From the NCBI GenBank assembly GCA_945946605.1, contig CAMEWP010000005.1:1-33995 (forward strand): DNA of 33,995 nucleotides, given 5' to 3'. This stretch comes from an uncultured Pseudobutyrivibrio sp. Its GTDB lineage: Bacteria > Bacillota > Clostridia > Lachnospirales > Lachnospiraceae. Positions 22,466-32,442 of the stretch are shown in pieces; within the stretch, counting starts at the first letter, position 1; each line of letters begins with the position of its first letter. Position numbers and translations under genes: made by a program. The notes below the pieces were generated by a model. The model was not told where the DNA came from and made no database searches. It saw nothing but the letters and a program-made list of their open reading frames with translations.

Positions 22466-23369
22466 ATGCAAAAGAAAATCAAAAATGTGATGGATCAATT
22501 AAACGGTATGAATTTTATTGTCTTATTTCTTGCAGGGTGCATCAATGCCTTTGGTGTGACGGTATTTTTGGCGCCGGTGAAATTATATGACAGCGGAATA
22601 TCGGGAACGGCCATGCTGATTTCCCAGATCACGCCGGACTATCTGTCCCTGTCATTGTTCCTGATCCTTTTGAACGTACCGTTGCTTTTTATATGGTTTA
22701 AAAAAACAGGGGGTTACTTTTACCGTGTATTCCCTGTTTGCAGTGAGTGTTTATTCCCTTGCAGCATGGATGATCACGGATGTGCTGCCGTTAGATGTGG
22801 CAGAGTCTTCCCCAATGGTAGGGACGGATCTTTTGCTGTGTGCGTTGTTTGGCGGTCTGATCTCCGGTGTGGGAAGCGGTCTTACCATCCGTTTCGGCGG
22901 TGCCATTGACGGCATTGAAGTCATGGCGGTGATCTTTGCCAAGAAACTAGGAATGACTGTGGGAACCTTTGTTATGATCTATAATGTCTGCCTGTATGTA
23001 CTGTGCGGATTTATCCTGCAAAGCTGGGTTCTTCCGCTGTATTCTGTGGTGACTTATATGGCGGCTTTAAAAACAGTGGATTTTATTGTGGAAGGTATCG
23101 ACCGGTCCAAGAGTGCCATGATCATTACGGACAAGGCGCAGGAGATTACGGCAGCTTTGACGGAAACCTTTGAGACAGGCGCAACCATCATGCCGGCCAG
23201 AGGCGGGTATTCCGGCACGGAAAAAACCGTGATCTATTTTATCGTGAACCGGTTCCAGATTTCAAGGCTGCGGACCATCGTTCATGGCATTGATGAGAAT
23301 GCATTTATGACAATTACAGAAGTGGCGGATGTTTTTCACAGTGATACCGCAGAAGAAAGTGGGAGGTAG
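22466..23369 (+). pseudogene. YitT-family membrane protein (DUF161/DUF2179) with +1 frameshift
   Basis: The start at 22466 (AAAAAGGAGG upstream) encodes the YitT N-terminus: NFIVLFLAGCINAFGVTVFL and LYDSGISGTAMLISQ. At 22709-22713 five G occur; with four, the frame would continue KKTG-VTFTVYSLFAVSVY and connect to the rest of the protein: the remaining membrane segments, FGGAIDGIEVMAVI and the C-terminal cytoplasmic DUF2179 domain (MIITDKAQEIT to VADVFHS). The restored protein would be 300 residues, normal for the family. Function of the family is unknown. As given, the first fragment is 147 residues. Either a real frameshift or a homopolymer error. Confidence 0.85.
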
Positions 23370-23371
23370 AT

Positions 23372-23668
23372 ATGAAAAGGGGATTGAAAAAAGTATTAGC
23401 AGTGGGATTAAGCCTGTTTGGTACGGCTTTGGCTGCATATGTGGGCGGATACTGGCTGCTGTTTCGGCCGGTGCGGTATCTGATCGTGGGCTTTTCGGCC
23501 GGAACACTTACAAAGGGAAATCTTGTGATCTGTATTGTAAAGATCTTCTTTGCGTCCACAGCCAGCGGCGGTATCTGGTGTGTCTTTGATATTATAGCCG
23601 GAAAATTCCGGGAGGAAGAAGAACTGATCCCGGAGAAAAAGCCCCGGAAGTTGGAAAAAGAAGAATAA
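23372..23668 (+). CDS. small two-helix membrane protein
   Basis: 98 residues, starting two bases after the yitT stop with GGGAGGTAG as ribosome binding site. Two hydrophobic segments (about 7-28 and 34-65, the second possibly split) and a strongly charged C-terminal tail (EEEELIPEKKPRKLEKEE). No family recognised. Last gene of the amidase-PAP2-YitT operon. Confidence 0.7.
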   Translation: MKRGLKKVLAVGLSLFGTALAAYVGGYWLLFRPVRYLIVGFSAGTLTKGNLVICIVKIFFASTASGGIWCVFDIIAGKFREEEELIPEKKPRKLEKEE

Positions 23669-23714
23669 AAGCAGAATAGGAAAAAATAGAAAAAGATCAG
23701 AAGAGAATTATAAA

Positions 23715-23752
23715 AAAAGCGGCGGTACAGCAAAAACTGTATCGCCGCTTTT
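23715..23752. terminator. bidirectional terminator between the amidase operon and guaB
   Basis: AGCGGCGGTACAG (23718-23730), six-base loop CAAAAA, CTGTATCGCCGCT (23737-23749), with A3 before and T3 after extending the pairing. It is flanked by A-rich sequence on the left and TTTT on the right, serving the convergent operons. Confidence 0.85.
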
Positions 23753-23786
23753 CAGTTGCATTGTAAAGATCAGATGAATGATAAGA

Positions 23787-25271
<1,485 letters not shown>

Positions 25272-25300
25272 TCATTCATTGATATTTTATTTAGTTTTAT

Positions 25301-25329
25301 ATTTTATCAAACAAAAATGGGTGTGTCAA
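25301..25329 (-). promoter_or_regulatory. sigma-A promoter of guaB
   Basis: On the minus strand TTGACA (25329-25324), a 17-base spacer and TAAAAT (25306-25301); leader about 52 bases. Confidence 0.8.
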
Positions 25330-25354
25330 CGCGAACAGCCGTGCTTTTTTCTAT

Positions 25355-25382
25355 TTGCATAACATTGATTTTATGGTAAGAT
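25355..25382 (+). promoter_or_regulatory. promoter of hisA-dapF-dapL
   Basis: TTGCAT (25355-25360), 16 bases, TAAGAT (25377-25382). It predicts a transcript start near 25389, two bases before an in-frame ATG at 25391; this favours the later start at 25445. Confidence 0.5.
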
Positions 25383-25444
25383 AGGAAAGAATGTATAAAA
25401 TATCTGAAATGGTTTGGGAAGAAAGGAACAGGAAAAACAAACAA

Positions 25445-26224
25445 ATGGAATTTCGACCGTGTATTGATATACATAACGGTCTGGTAAAACAGATCGTGGG
25501 CAGCAGTCTGCAGGATGAAGGGGACATAGCGGAGGAAAATTTTGTCTCCAAGCGAAATGCGGATTTCTTTGCCGAATTTTATGCCAAGGACGGCCTTACC
25601 GGCGGTCATGTGATCATGCTGAACAGGCAGGACAGTCCTTATTATGAGCAGACGAAACACCAGGCCATGCTGGCTCTTGAGGCATATCCCGGGGGACTGC
25701 AGATCGGCGGAGGCATTACGGCTGAGAATGCTGCCGAGTTTATACAGGCGGGAGCATCCCATGTGATCGTGACTTCCTATATTTTTTCCCAGGGCAGGAT
25801 CGATTATGATCACCTGGAAAAACTGGTGGCAGCCGTGGGAAAGGAGCACATTGTGCTGGATGTGAGCTGTCGCAGAAAAGATGACGATTACTATGTGGTG
25901 ACAGACCGCTGGCAGCATTTTACAAAGGAGAAAGTCAATGCTGCACTGCTGGATAAGCTGGCTGCTTACTGCGATGAATTTTTGATCCACGCGGCGGATG
26001 TGGAAGGAAAGGTATCCGGCGTTGAGGAGGATCTGGTGCGGATTCTGGGTTCCTGGGGGAAGATTCCTGTTACCTATGCAGGGGGGATTTCCGATTATGA
26101 TGATATTGAGACAGTGAAGGAACTGGGAGAGGGCAGGTTAAATGTGACCATCGGAAGTGCGCTGGATCTTTTTGGAGGCCCTATGAATTATGAAACAGTG
26201 CTCAGCTGCATACAGGATGTATAA
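25445..26224 (+). CDS. hisA: phosphoribosylformimino-AICAR ribotide isomerase, eukaryotic (HIS6) type
   Basis: 259 residues, a (beta/alpha)8 barrel. The start MEFRPCIDIHNGLVKQIVG with D8, GLQIGGGI, SHVIVTSYIF, VLDVSCRR, EFLIHAADVEG and VTYAGGISDYDD, and the ending TIGSALDLFGG, match yeast and plant HIS6 more closely than ordinary bacterial HisA. It catalyses the fourth step of histidine synthesis. The start at 25445 fits the family and the promoter; in-frame ATGs at 25391 and 25409 would add 18 or 12 unusual residues. It stands outside a his operon, 21 bases before dapF. Confidence 0.85.
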   Translation: MEFRPCIDIHNGLVKQIVGSSLQDEGDIAEENFVSKRNADFFAEFYAKDGLTGGHVIMLNRQDSPYYEQTKHQAMLALEAYPGGLQIGGGITAENAAEFIQAGASHVIVTSYIFSQGRIDYDHLEKLVAAVGKEHIVLDVSCRRKDDDYYVVTDRWQHFTKEKVNAALLDKLAAYCDEFLIHAADVEGKVSGVEEDLVRILGSWGKIPVTYAGGISDYDDIETVKELGEGRLNVTIGSALDLFGGPMNYETVLSCIQDV

Positions 26225-26245
26225 AAGATCAGGAGGTAAGATCAG

Positions 26246-27094
26246 GTGAAATTTGCAAAAATGCATGGATGCGGCAACGATTATGTCTATGTGGACTGTA
26301 CAAAAGAGCCTTTGAAAAATATTGAAAAAACAGCTGTTTATGTCAGCGACCGCCATTTTGGTATCGGTTCCGACGGACTGATCCTCATCAACCCGTCAGA
26401 TGCGGCGGATTTTGAAATGGCAATGTACAATGCGGACGGATCCCGGGGCGAGATGTGCGGCAACGGTATCCGCTGCGTAGGAAAGTTTGTTTATGATAAG
26501 GGACTGACGGATAAGGAACGGATCACAGTAGAGACTCTGGGAGGAATTAAGACCCTGGATCTTTCTGTGGAGGATGGCCGGGTACAGCGTGCCCTGGTGG
26601 ATATGGGAAGTCCCATTTTGGAGTGTGAGCAGATTCCCGTAACGGCAGATGTGCCGGTGGCGGTGAATGAACCCATCACAGTGGAGGGTATCACTTACCG
26701 GATGACCTGTGTTTCCATGGGCAATCCCCACTGCGTGATCTTTATGGATGAGGATGTGCGAGACCTGGATCTGGAGAGGATCGGGCCGGCTTTTGAACAT
26801 CACGAGAGATTTCCTAAGAGGGTAAATACAGAGTTTGTAAATGTCATTGATGAGGAGCATCTTCGAATGAGAGTCTGGGAGCGGGGAAGCGGAGAGACCC
26901 TTGCCTGCGGTACAGGAGCCTGTGCCACAGCAGTGGCAGCCAGCCTGAATCATCTGGCAAAGGATGTGGTGGACGTGGAACTTCTAGGTGGCCATCTGCA
27001 GATCACATATGACAGAGAAAAAAATCTGGTGATGATGGAAGGACCTGCAGTTACGGTATTTGAGGGGGAGATCGCTCTTCCCTGGGAAGCATAA
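26246..27094 (+). CDS. dapF: diaminopimelate epimerase
   Basis: 282 residues from a GTG start (AGGAGG at 26231-26236, nine bases away). The two catalytic cysteines lie in GEMCGNGIRC (C71) and TLACGTGACATA (C221); KMHGCGNDYVYVD and GNPHCVIF are also conserved. It converts LL- to meso-diaminopimelate for lysine and peptidoglycan. It is followed by dapL after 48 bases, giving the last two steps of the aminotransferase variant of the pathway. Confidence 0.97.
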   Translation: MKFAKMHGCGNDYVYVDCTKEPLKNIEKTAVYVSDRHFGIGSDGLILINPSDAADFEMAMYNADGSRGEMCGNGIRCVGKFVYDKGLTDKERITVETLGGIKTLDLSVEDGRVQRALVDMGSPILECEQIPVTADVPVAVNEPITVEGITYRMTCVSMGNPHCVIFMDEDVRDLDLERIGPAFEHHERFPKRVNTEFVNVIDEEHLRMRVWERGSGETLACGTGACATAVAASLNHLAKDVVDVELLGGHLQITYDREKNLVMMEGPAVTVFEGEIALPWEA

Positions 27095-27142
27095 AGGAAA
27101 AAGAGAAAGATACGATACATTATTATATAAAGGAGCAGAGAT

Positions 27143-28357
27143 ATGTATAAGATCAACACAAACTACCAGAAGTTGCCGGGCAGTTATCTGTTCAGCAATA
27201 TCGCAAAGAAAGTCAATGCCTTTACCGAGGCCAATCCTGAGGCTGATATCATCCGTCTGGGAATCGGTGATGTGACACAGCCCATTGCACCGGCGATGAT
27301 CAGTGCCATGCACAAGGCGGTGGATGAGATGGCAGATGCTGCTACCTTCCACGGATATGCACCGGATCTTGGGTATGATTTCCTCCGCAATGCCATTGTG
27401 GAGAAAGATTACAAAGCCAGAGGATGTGATATTTCCGCAGATGAGATCTTTGTATCTGACGGGGCAAAGAGCGACTCCGGCAATATTCAGGAGATCTTTT
27501 CCCAGGACAACAGAATTGCAGTATGCGATCCGGTATATCCCGTTTACGTGGATTCCAATGTAATGGCAGGACGGACCGGCACTTATGATCCGGACACACA
27601 GATGTGGAGCAATGTGATCTACATGCCCTGTACTGCAGAGAACAATTTTGTTCCGGAATTTCCTAAGGAGCAGCCGGATATCATTTATCTCTGCCTTCCC
27701 AATAACCCCACCGGTACGACCCTGACAAAGGATCAGCTGCAGGAGTGGGTGGATTACGCCAATAAGATCGGGGCGGTGATCATTTACGATGCGGCATACG
27801 AAGCATATATCTCTGAGGATAATGTGGCACATTCCATCTACGAATGTGAAGGGGCGAGAACCTGTGCCATCGAGATCCGCAGCTTCTCTAAAAATGCCGG
27901 ATTTACCGGTGTCCGCCTTGGATTTACCGTAGTGCCCAAAGATCTGGTATGTGACGGTGTTTCCCTCAACGGTATGTGGGCAAGACGCCACGGAACCAAA
28001 TTCAACGGGGCGCCCTACATCATTCAGAGAGCCGGCGAGGCAGTATACTCTGCAGAGGGGCAGGCTCAGATCAAGGAACAGGTTGGCTATTATATGAAGA
28101 ATGCCCATATCATTTACAGCGGCCTGAAGGAGGCCGGATATCAGGTATTCGGCGGTGTCAATGCACCTTACATCTGGCTGAAGACACCGGGACAGATGAC
28201 ATCCTGGGAATTCTTTGATTATCTTCTGGAAAATGCCAATGTGGTGGGTACACCGGGAAGCGGCTTTGGCCCCAGTGGAGAAGGATATTTCCGCCTGACA
28301 GCCTTCGGAAGTTACGAGAACACCGTGCGTGCACTGGAGAGAATCAAAAAACTGTAA
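27143..28357 (+). CDS. dapL: LL-diaminopimelate aminotransferase
   Basis: 404 residues, fold type I PLP enzyme. The PLP lysine is K250 in [15 protein letters not shown], and [12 protein letters not shown] and [11 protein letters not shown] fit. It converts tetrahydrodipicolinate directly to LL-diaminopimelate, so the organism uses the DapL route instead of succinyl or acetyl intermediates. AAAGGAG precedes the ATG. Next to dapF, its functional successor. Confidence 0.97.
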   Translation: MYKINTNYQKLPGSYLFSNIAKKVNAFTEANPEADIIRLGIGDVTQPIAPAMISAMHKAVDEMADAATFHGYAPDLGYDFLRNAIVEKDYKARGCDISADEIFVSDGAKSDSGNIQEIFSQDNRIAVCDPVYPVYVDSNVMAGRTGTYDPDTQMWSNVIYMPCTAENNFVPEFPKEQPDIIYLCLPNNPTGTTLTKDQLQEWVDYANKIGAVIIYDAAYEAYISEDNVAHSIYECEGARTCAIEIRSFSKNAGFTGVRLGFTVVPKDLVCDGVSLNGMWARRHGTKFNGAPYIIQRAGEAVYSAEGQAQIKEQVGYYMKNAHIIYSGLKEAGYQVFGGVNAPYIWLKTPGQMTSWEFFDYLLENANVVGTPGSGFGPSGEGYFRLTAFGSYENTVRALERIKKL

Positions 28358-28432
28358 TTGTGCAGACGCAGGAAATAAAGCGCAGCATAAAATATCAGAT
28401 AAAAAATTACGGTTAAAATATCAAAAAAATGT

Positions 28433-28461
28433 AAGACAAGAGCAAAGAAAAATATTATAAT
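28433..28461 (+). promoter_or_regulatory. promoter of the transaldolase gene
   Basis: AAGACA (28433-28438), 17 bases, TATAAT (28456-28461). The rest of the AT-rich 140-base gap after dapL shows no terminator. Confidence 0.6.
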
Positions 28462-28497
28462 TTTTTTATCAAAGGTATGAGCAAAGGAGATTGCACT

Positions 28498-29151
28498 ATG
28501 AAATTATTTATTGATACCGCAAAAGTAGAAGACATCCGCAAAGCAAATGACATGGGAGTTATCTGTGGTGTTACCACCAATCCTTCCCTGATCGCAAAGG
28601 AAGGAAGAGATTTCAACGAAGTGATCCGCGAGATCACCACCATCGTTGACGGACCCATCAGCGGAGAAGTAAAGGCAACTACAGTAGATGCAGAAGGCAT
28701 GATCAAGGAAGGCCGCGAGATCGCAGCAATCCATCCCAACATGGTTGTTAAGATCCCTATGACCATCGAAGGTCTGAAGGCAGTTAAGGTTCTTGCAGCA
28801 GAAGGCATCAAGACCAATGTGACCCTGATCTTTACAGCAAACCAGGCACTTCTGGCAGCTGAGGCAGGTGCTACCTATGTTTCACCTTTCTTAGGCAGAC
28901 TGGATGACATCAATCAGGATGGCGTTTCTCTCATCGAAGACATCGTTACTATCTTTGATAACTATGGATATGAGACAGAGATCATTGCAGCCAGCGTCCG
29001 CAACCCTGTACATGTGACCAACTGTGCACTGGCAGGTGCAGACATCGCTACCGTTCCTTACTCTGTCATCGAGCAGATGACCAAGCATCCGCTTACTGAT
29101 GCAGGTATCGCAAGATTCCAGGCAGACTATAAAGCAGTATTTGGTGAGTAA
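28498..29151 (+). CDS. TalC/FSA-type transaldolase
   Basis: 217 residues, the short class I aldolase type. K85 in VVKIPMT is the Schiff-base lysine. E57 (SGEVKAT) and F131 (SPFLGRLDD) sit where fructose-6-phosphate aldolases have Gln and Tyr, so a true transaldolase is predicted, transferring a dihydroxyacetone unit in the non-oxidative pentose phosphate pathway. The start at 28498 has AAAGGAG eight bases upstream; an in-frame start at 28477 has none. A strong terminator follows. It stands upstream of a pentulose kinase and epimerase, which would supply D-xylulose 5-phosphate. Confidence 0.9.
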   Translation: MKLFIDTAKVEDIRKANDMGVICGVTTNPSLIAKEGRDFNEVIREITTIVDGPISGEVKATTVDAEGMIKEGREIAAIHPNMVVKIPMTIEGLKAVKVLAAEGIKTNVTLIFTANQALLAAEAGATYVSPFLGRLDDINQDGVSLIEDIVTIFDNYGYETEIIAASVRNPVHVTNCALAGADIATVPYSVIEQMTKHPLTDAGIARFQADYKAVFGE

Positions 29152-29213
29152 ATCCATAAGGTAAGGCTGGCTTGTCGTACAACTTATAAGATAATAGAGA
29201 TTATAAGAAATGG

Positions 29214-29263
29214 ACGGAGAATATCTGTTGTGCGCAGGAGATATTCTCCGTTTTGTTTTTTTT
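29214..29263 (+). terminator. intrinsic terminator after the transaldolase gene
   Basis: Perfect 13-base stem ACGGAGAATATCT (29214-29226) / AGATATTCTCCGT (29239-29251), 12-base loop, then TTTGTTTTTTTT. Its U-tract runs directly into the tandem repeat. Confidence 0.9.
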
Positions 29264-29335
29264 GAAAGTTTTGTTTTTTTGAAAGTTTTGTTTTTTTGAA
29301 AGTTTTGTTTTTTTGAAAGTTTTGTTTTTTAAAAG
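29251..29335 (+). repeat. 17-base T-rich tandem repeat
   Basis: The unit TTTTGTTTTTTTGAAAG occurs four times in a row (29251-29319, the first with one extra T), followed by a degenerate part unit (29320-29335). Each unit contains TTGAAA. It fills the space between the terminator and the ribosome binding site of the sugar kinase gene. Confidence 0.9.
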
Positions 29336-29362
29336 AAAAAGTGGGAAAAAGGAGAAGGTGAC

Positions 29363-30952
29363 ATGGGAAGAAGAGAAGAGATCATGGAAGGCAGCACCGC
29401 ACTGGGAATCGAGTTTGGTTCTACCCGTATCAAGGCGGTTCTGGTAAATAAAAAGAACGAGATCCTGGCTCAGGGGGATCATTCCTGGGAAAATCAGCTG
29501 GTGGACGGTATCTGGACTTACAGCCTGGATGCTATCTGGGAAGGATTGCAGGACTGTTACCGCAAACTGGCAGCAGATGTGCAGACAAAATATCAGACAG
29601 AACTGACCACCTTAGGATCCATCGGATTTTCCGCTATGATGCATGGCTATATGCCCTTTGACGGAGAAGGACGACTTTTGGTTCCCTTCCGTACCTGGCG
29701 TAACACCATGACGGAGGAAGCATCCCTGAAACTGACAGAAGTATTTGGATTTCACATTCCCCAGAGATGGAGTATCGCACATCTGTATCAGGCGATCCTG
29801 AAGGGGGAAGAGCATGTAAAGGATGTGAGATTTTTCACCACACTGGCCGGTTACATCCACTGGCAGCTTACCGGTGAGAAGGTGCTGGGAGTAGGCGAGG
29901 CTTCCGGTATGTTCCCTATTGACAGCAAGACAAAACAGTTTGACACCGGTATGATCGCTTCCTTTGATGAGCTGGTGGCAGACAAGGGATTCCCCTGGAA
30001 ACTGGCAGAGATCCTTCCGGCCGTTAAGGTGGCAGGAGAACATGCCGGCGTACTGACGGAGGAGGGAGCAAGAAAACTGGATCCCTCCGGCAAGCTTTGT
30101 GCAGGAATTCCCCTTTGCCCTCCGGAAGGTGATGCGGGAACCGGTATGACAGCAACCAACAGCGTAAAGGTCCGTACCGGAAATGTATCGGCAGGTACCA
30201 GCGTATTTTCCATGGTAGTTACCGAGAAACCTCTTTCCAAAGCATATGAGGAGATCGACATGGTGACCACACCTACCGGTGAGCCGGTGGCTATGGTGCA
30301 CTGCAACAACTGTACTTCCGATCTGAACGCCTGGGTGAATCTGTTTAAGGAAACCCTGGATCTCTTTGGAGCAGAGGTGTCCATGGATGATCTTTACGGC
30401 AAATTATACAACAAGGCACTGGAGGGGGATGCAGACTGCGGCGGACTGCTGGCTTACAATTATTTCTCCGGTGAACATGTGACAGGATTTGAGGAAGGAC
30501 GCCCGCTGTTCGTTCGCCAGCCTGACGCAGCCTTTAACCTTTCCAATTTCATGCGCACCCACCTGTACACCTCCCTGGGAGCATTGAAGACAGGTATGGA
30601 TATCCTGCTGAAGGAGGAGAAGGTGGCTATCGACCGGATCACCGGACATGGCGGATTGTTTAAGACGAAAGGGGTTGGACAGAGTGTTCTGGCAGCAGCC
30701 TGCGACGCACCCATTGCCGTGATGGAGACAGCCGGTGAAGGCGGTGCCTGGGGCATGGCGATCCTTGCAAATTATATGATGCGCCAGGAGGAGATCACCC
30801 TGGATGATTATCTGGAGCAGGAGGTATTTGCAGATGCAGTTTGCGAAATGGAAGAGCCGCAGCCGGAAATGGTATCAGGTTTTGACGCGTTTATGGAGAC
30901 TTACAAAGCAGGTCTGGCTGTGGAAAGAGCAGCGGTAGATCATTTGCGGTAA
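29363..30952 (+). CDS. FGGY-family carbohydrate kinase (pentulokinase, probably L-ribulokinase-like)
   Basis: 529 residues. The N-terminal phosphate-binding motif [10 protein letters not shown] (15-24), then [13 protein letters not shown], the FGGY central region ([24 protein letters not shown]) and the C-terminal [14 protein letters not shown] and [12 protein letters not shown] define a two-domain FGGY kinase that phosphorylates a ketose with ATP. AraD immediately downstream suggests L-ribulose as substrate, but D-xylulose or another pentulose is possible. AAAAAGGAG serves ATG 29363; a second in-frame ATG (29384) is less well placed. No clear promoter lies between the terminator and this gene. 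Confidence 0.85.
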   Translation: MGRREEIMEGSTALGIEFGSTRIKAVLVNKKNEILAQGDHSWENQLVDGIWTYSLDAIWEGLQDCYRKLAADVQTKYQTELTTLGSIGFSAMMHGYMPFDGEGRLLVPFRTWRNTMTEEASLKLTEVFGFHIPQRWSIAHLYQAILKGEEHVKDVRFFTTLAGYIHWQLTGEKVLGVGEASGMFPIDSKTKQFDTGMIASFDELVADKGFPWKLAEILPAVKVAGEHAGVLTEEGARKLDPSGKLCAGIPLCPPEGDAGTGMTATNSVKVRTGNVSAGTSVFSMVVTEKPLSKAYEEIDMVTTPTGEPVAMVHCNNCTSDLNAWVNLFKETLDLFGAEVSMDDLYGKLYNKALEGDADCGGLLAYNYFSGEHVTGFEEGRPLFVRQPDAAFNLSNFMRTHLYTSLGALKTGMDILLKEEKVAIDRITGHGGLFKTKGVGQSVLAAACDAPIAVMETAGEGGAWGMAILANYMMRQEEITLDDYLEQEVFADAVCEMEEPQPEMVSGFDAFMETYKAGLAVERAAVDHLR

Positions 30953-31012
30953 ATGTGTTTGACAGGATAGATTTAGCAGGATAGATGAGAAGGGTAAAAG
31001 GAGATAAATATC

Positions 31013-31717
31013 ATGTTAGAAGAGTTAAAAAAACAGGTATATGAAGCAAATATGGAACTTCCAAAAAGAGGTCTGGTGACTTACACCTGGGGCAATGTCA
31101 GCGGAATTGACCGGGAGAGCGGACTCTTTGTCATCAAACCCAGCGGTGTTTCCTATGAGGAACTGACACCGGAGGATATGGTGGTGGTAGATCTTGAGGG
31201 AAATGTGGTGGAAGGCAGATATAAGCCTTCTTCCGATACAGCCACCCATATCGAACTTTACAAAAAATATGAAAAGATCGGCGGTGTGGTACATACTCAT
31301 TCCACCTATGCGGTAGCTTGGGCCCAGGCCGGACGGGATATCCCCCTTTACGGCACTACCCATGCGGATTATTTCCTGGGAAGTATTCCCTGCACCAGAA
31401 ACCTGACACCCCAGGAGATCGATGAGGCCTACGAGAAAAATACAGGAAGTGTCATTATCGAAACCTTTGAGGAGGGTGGACTGAATCCGGAGTATACACC
31501 GGGAGTGATCTGCAAGAATCACGGACCCTTTACCTGGGGAAAAGATGCGGATCAGGCTGTATATAATGCAGTGGTATTGGAGGAGGTTGCCCGGATGGCG
31601 CTTCTCACAGAACAGGTAAACCCCAAGGTGGAGAAAGCTCCGGACTGCATCCGTGACAAACATTTCTACCGCAAACACGGGGCAAATGCATATTATGGAC
31701 AGAACGGCCCATGTTAG
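31013..31717 (+). CDS. araD: L-ribulose-5-phosphate 4-epimerase
   Basis: 234 residues, class II aldolase/AraD fold. Zinc ligands are H94 and H96 (VVHTHST) and H170 ([10 protein letters not shown]); TWGNVSGID and [10 protein letters not shown] bind the substrate phosphate region. It converts L-ribulose 5-phosphate to D-xylulose 5-phosphate, linking the upstream kinase and transaldolase to the pentose phosphate pathway. AAAGGAG precedes the start. The stop overlaps the following GNAT gene by seven bases. No isomerase or transporter gene accompanies it here. Confidence 0.93.
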   Translation: MLEELKKQVYEANMELPKRGLVTYTWGNVSGIDRESGLFVIKPSGVSYEELTPEDMVVVDLEGNVVEGRYKPSSDTATHIELYKKYEKIGGVVHTHSTYAVAWAQAGRDIPLYGTTHADYFLGSIPCTRNLTPQEIDEAYEKNTGSVIIETFEEGGLNPEYTPGVICKNHGPFTWGKDADQAVYNAVVLEEVARMALLTEQVNPKVEKAPDCIRDKHFYRKHGANAYYGQNGPC

Positions 31718-32391
31718 TGATATCAACAGATGCCGAACTGTTAGAAGAATTACAAAAAAAGGGAATGGCAGTAGCTTTGCAGGAGACAGAAGGAATGGAA
31801 AAAAGCTATGCCATTCCCTATGTTATTCAGAAGCCGGAAGAGTTGTCCTACCGGGATTATGACAGGATCTTCCGGCGGCAGAAGGGGATTCCCTGGACTA
31901 TTTTTACCACCGAAAGGTGTGTGGTCCGGGAATTTTCCATGAAAGATCTGGATGCGCTGTGGGATCTTTATGCACAGCCATCCGTGACGGATTATATCCA
32001 GCCCCTTCATGAAACGAAAGAGAAAGAGGAAGCATACCAGAGAGATTATATTCATTATATGTATGGATTCTTTGAATACGGCATGTGGCTGGTGGAGGAT
32101 AAAAAAACCGGCCGGATCATAGGGAGAGCCGGGATAGAGACAAACGAGCGGTGCCGTGACGGTGAGGCGGAGCTGGGGTATGTGATCCATCCGGAGAATC
32201 AGCGTCAGGGGATCGCCGCAGAAGTGTGCAGAGGGATCCTTCAGTATGCTGCCCGGGAACTGGAAATCCACTCCATCTTTGCCAGAGTGCACAAAAAGAA
32301 CCGGGCATCTGTGGGATTATTGGAAAAACTTGGCTTTGTCAGGGAAGAAAGTCAGGAAGATACCATCACCTTCCGCATTGCAATTCCGTAG
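31711..32391 (+). CDS. GNAT-family N-acetyltransferase
   Basis: 226 residues. The first 65 or so are not recognised; from about residue 66 ([20 protein letters not shown]) an acetyltransferase domain follows, with the acetyl-CoA pyrophosphate loop [10 protein letters not shown] and the end [20 protein letters not shown] of the RimJ/RimL type. The acceptor may be a protein amino terminus or a small amine; it cannot be told. The ATG overlaps the araD stop by seven bases with no strong ribosome binding site, so translation is probably coupled. The end of the coding region carries the relA promoter. Confidence 0.85.
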   Translation: MLVISTDAELLEELQKKGMAVALQETEGMEKSYAIPYVIQKPEELSYRDYDRIFRRQKGIPWTIFTTERCVVREFSMKDLDALWDLYAQPSVTDYIQPLHETKEKEEAYQRDYIHYMYGFFEYGMWLVEDKKTGRIIGRAGIETNERCRDGEAELGYVIHPENQRQGIAAEVCRGILQYAARELEIHSIFARVHKKNRASVGLLEKLGFVREESQEDTITFRIAIP

Positions 32392-32406
32392 CATTTTTAT
32401 TATAAT
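32378..32406 (+). promoter_or_regulatory. sigma-A promoter of relA
   Basis: TTGCAA (32378-32383), exactly 17 bases, TATAAT (32401-32406). The -35 lies within the end of the acetyltransferase gene. The leader is about 30 bases, with GGGGAG before the ATG at 32443. Confidence 0.75.
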
Positions 32407-32442
32407 AAGTAAAATATTGTACGCAAGAAGGGGAGAACTACC

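Noticed and set aside
26984-28108. 374-codon minus-strand open frame across dapF and dapL
   Set aside because: Both plus-strand genes have complete catalytic motifs; the opposite frame is a compositional shadow.
28498-29151. Fructose-6-phosphate aldolase
   Set aside because: Glu57 and Phe131 are the transaldolase-type residues; FSA has Gln and Tyr at these places.
29251-29335. CRISPR-like repeats
   Set aside because: The units are contiguous and low in complexity, without spacers and without cas genes.
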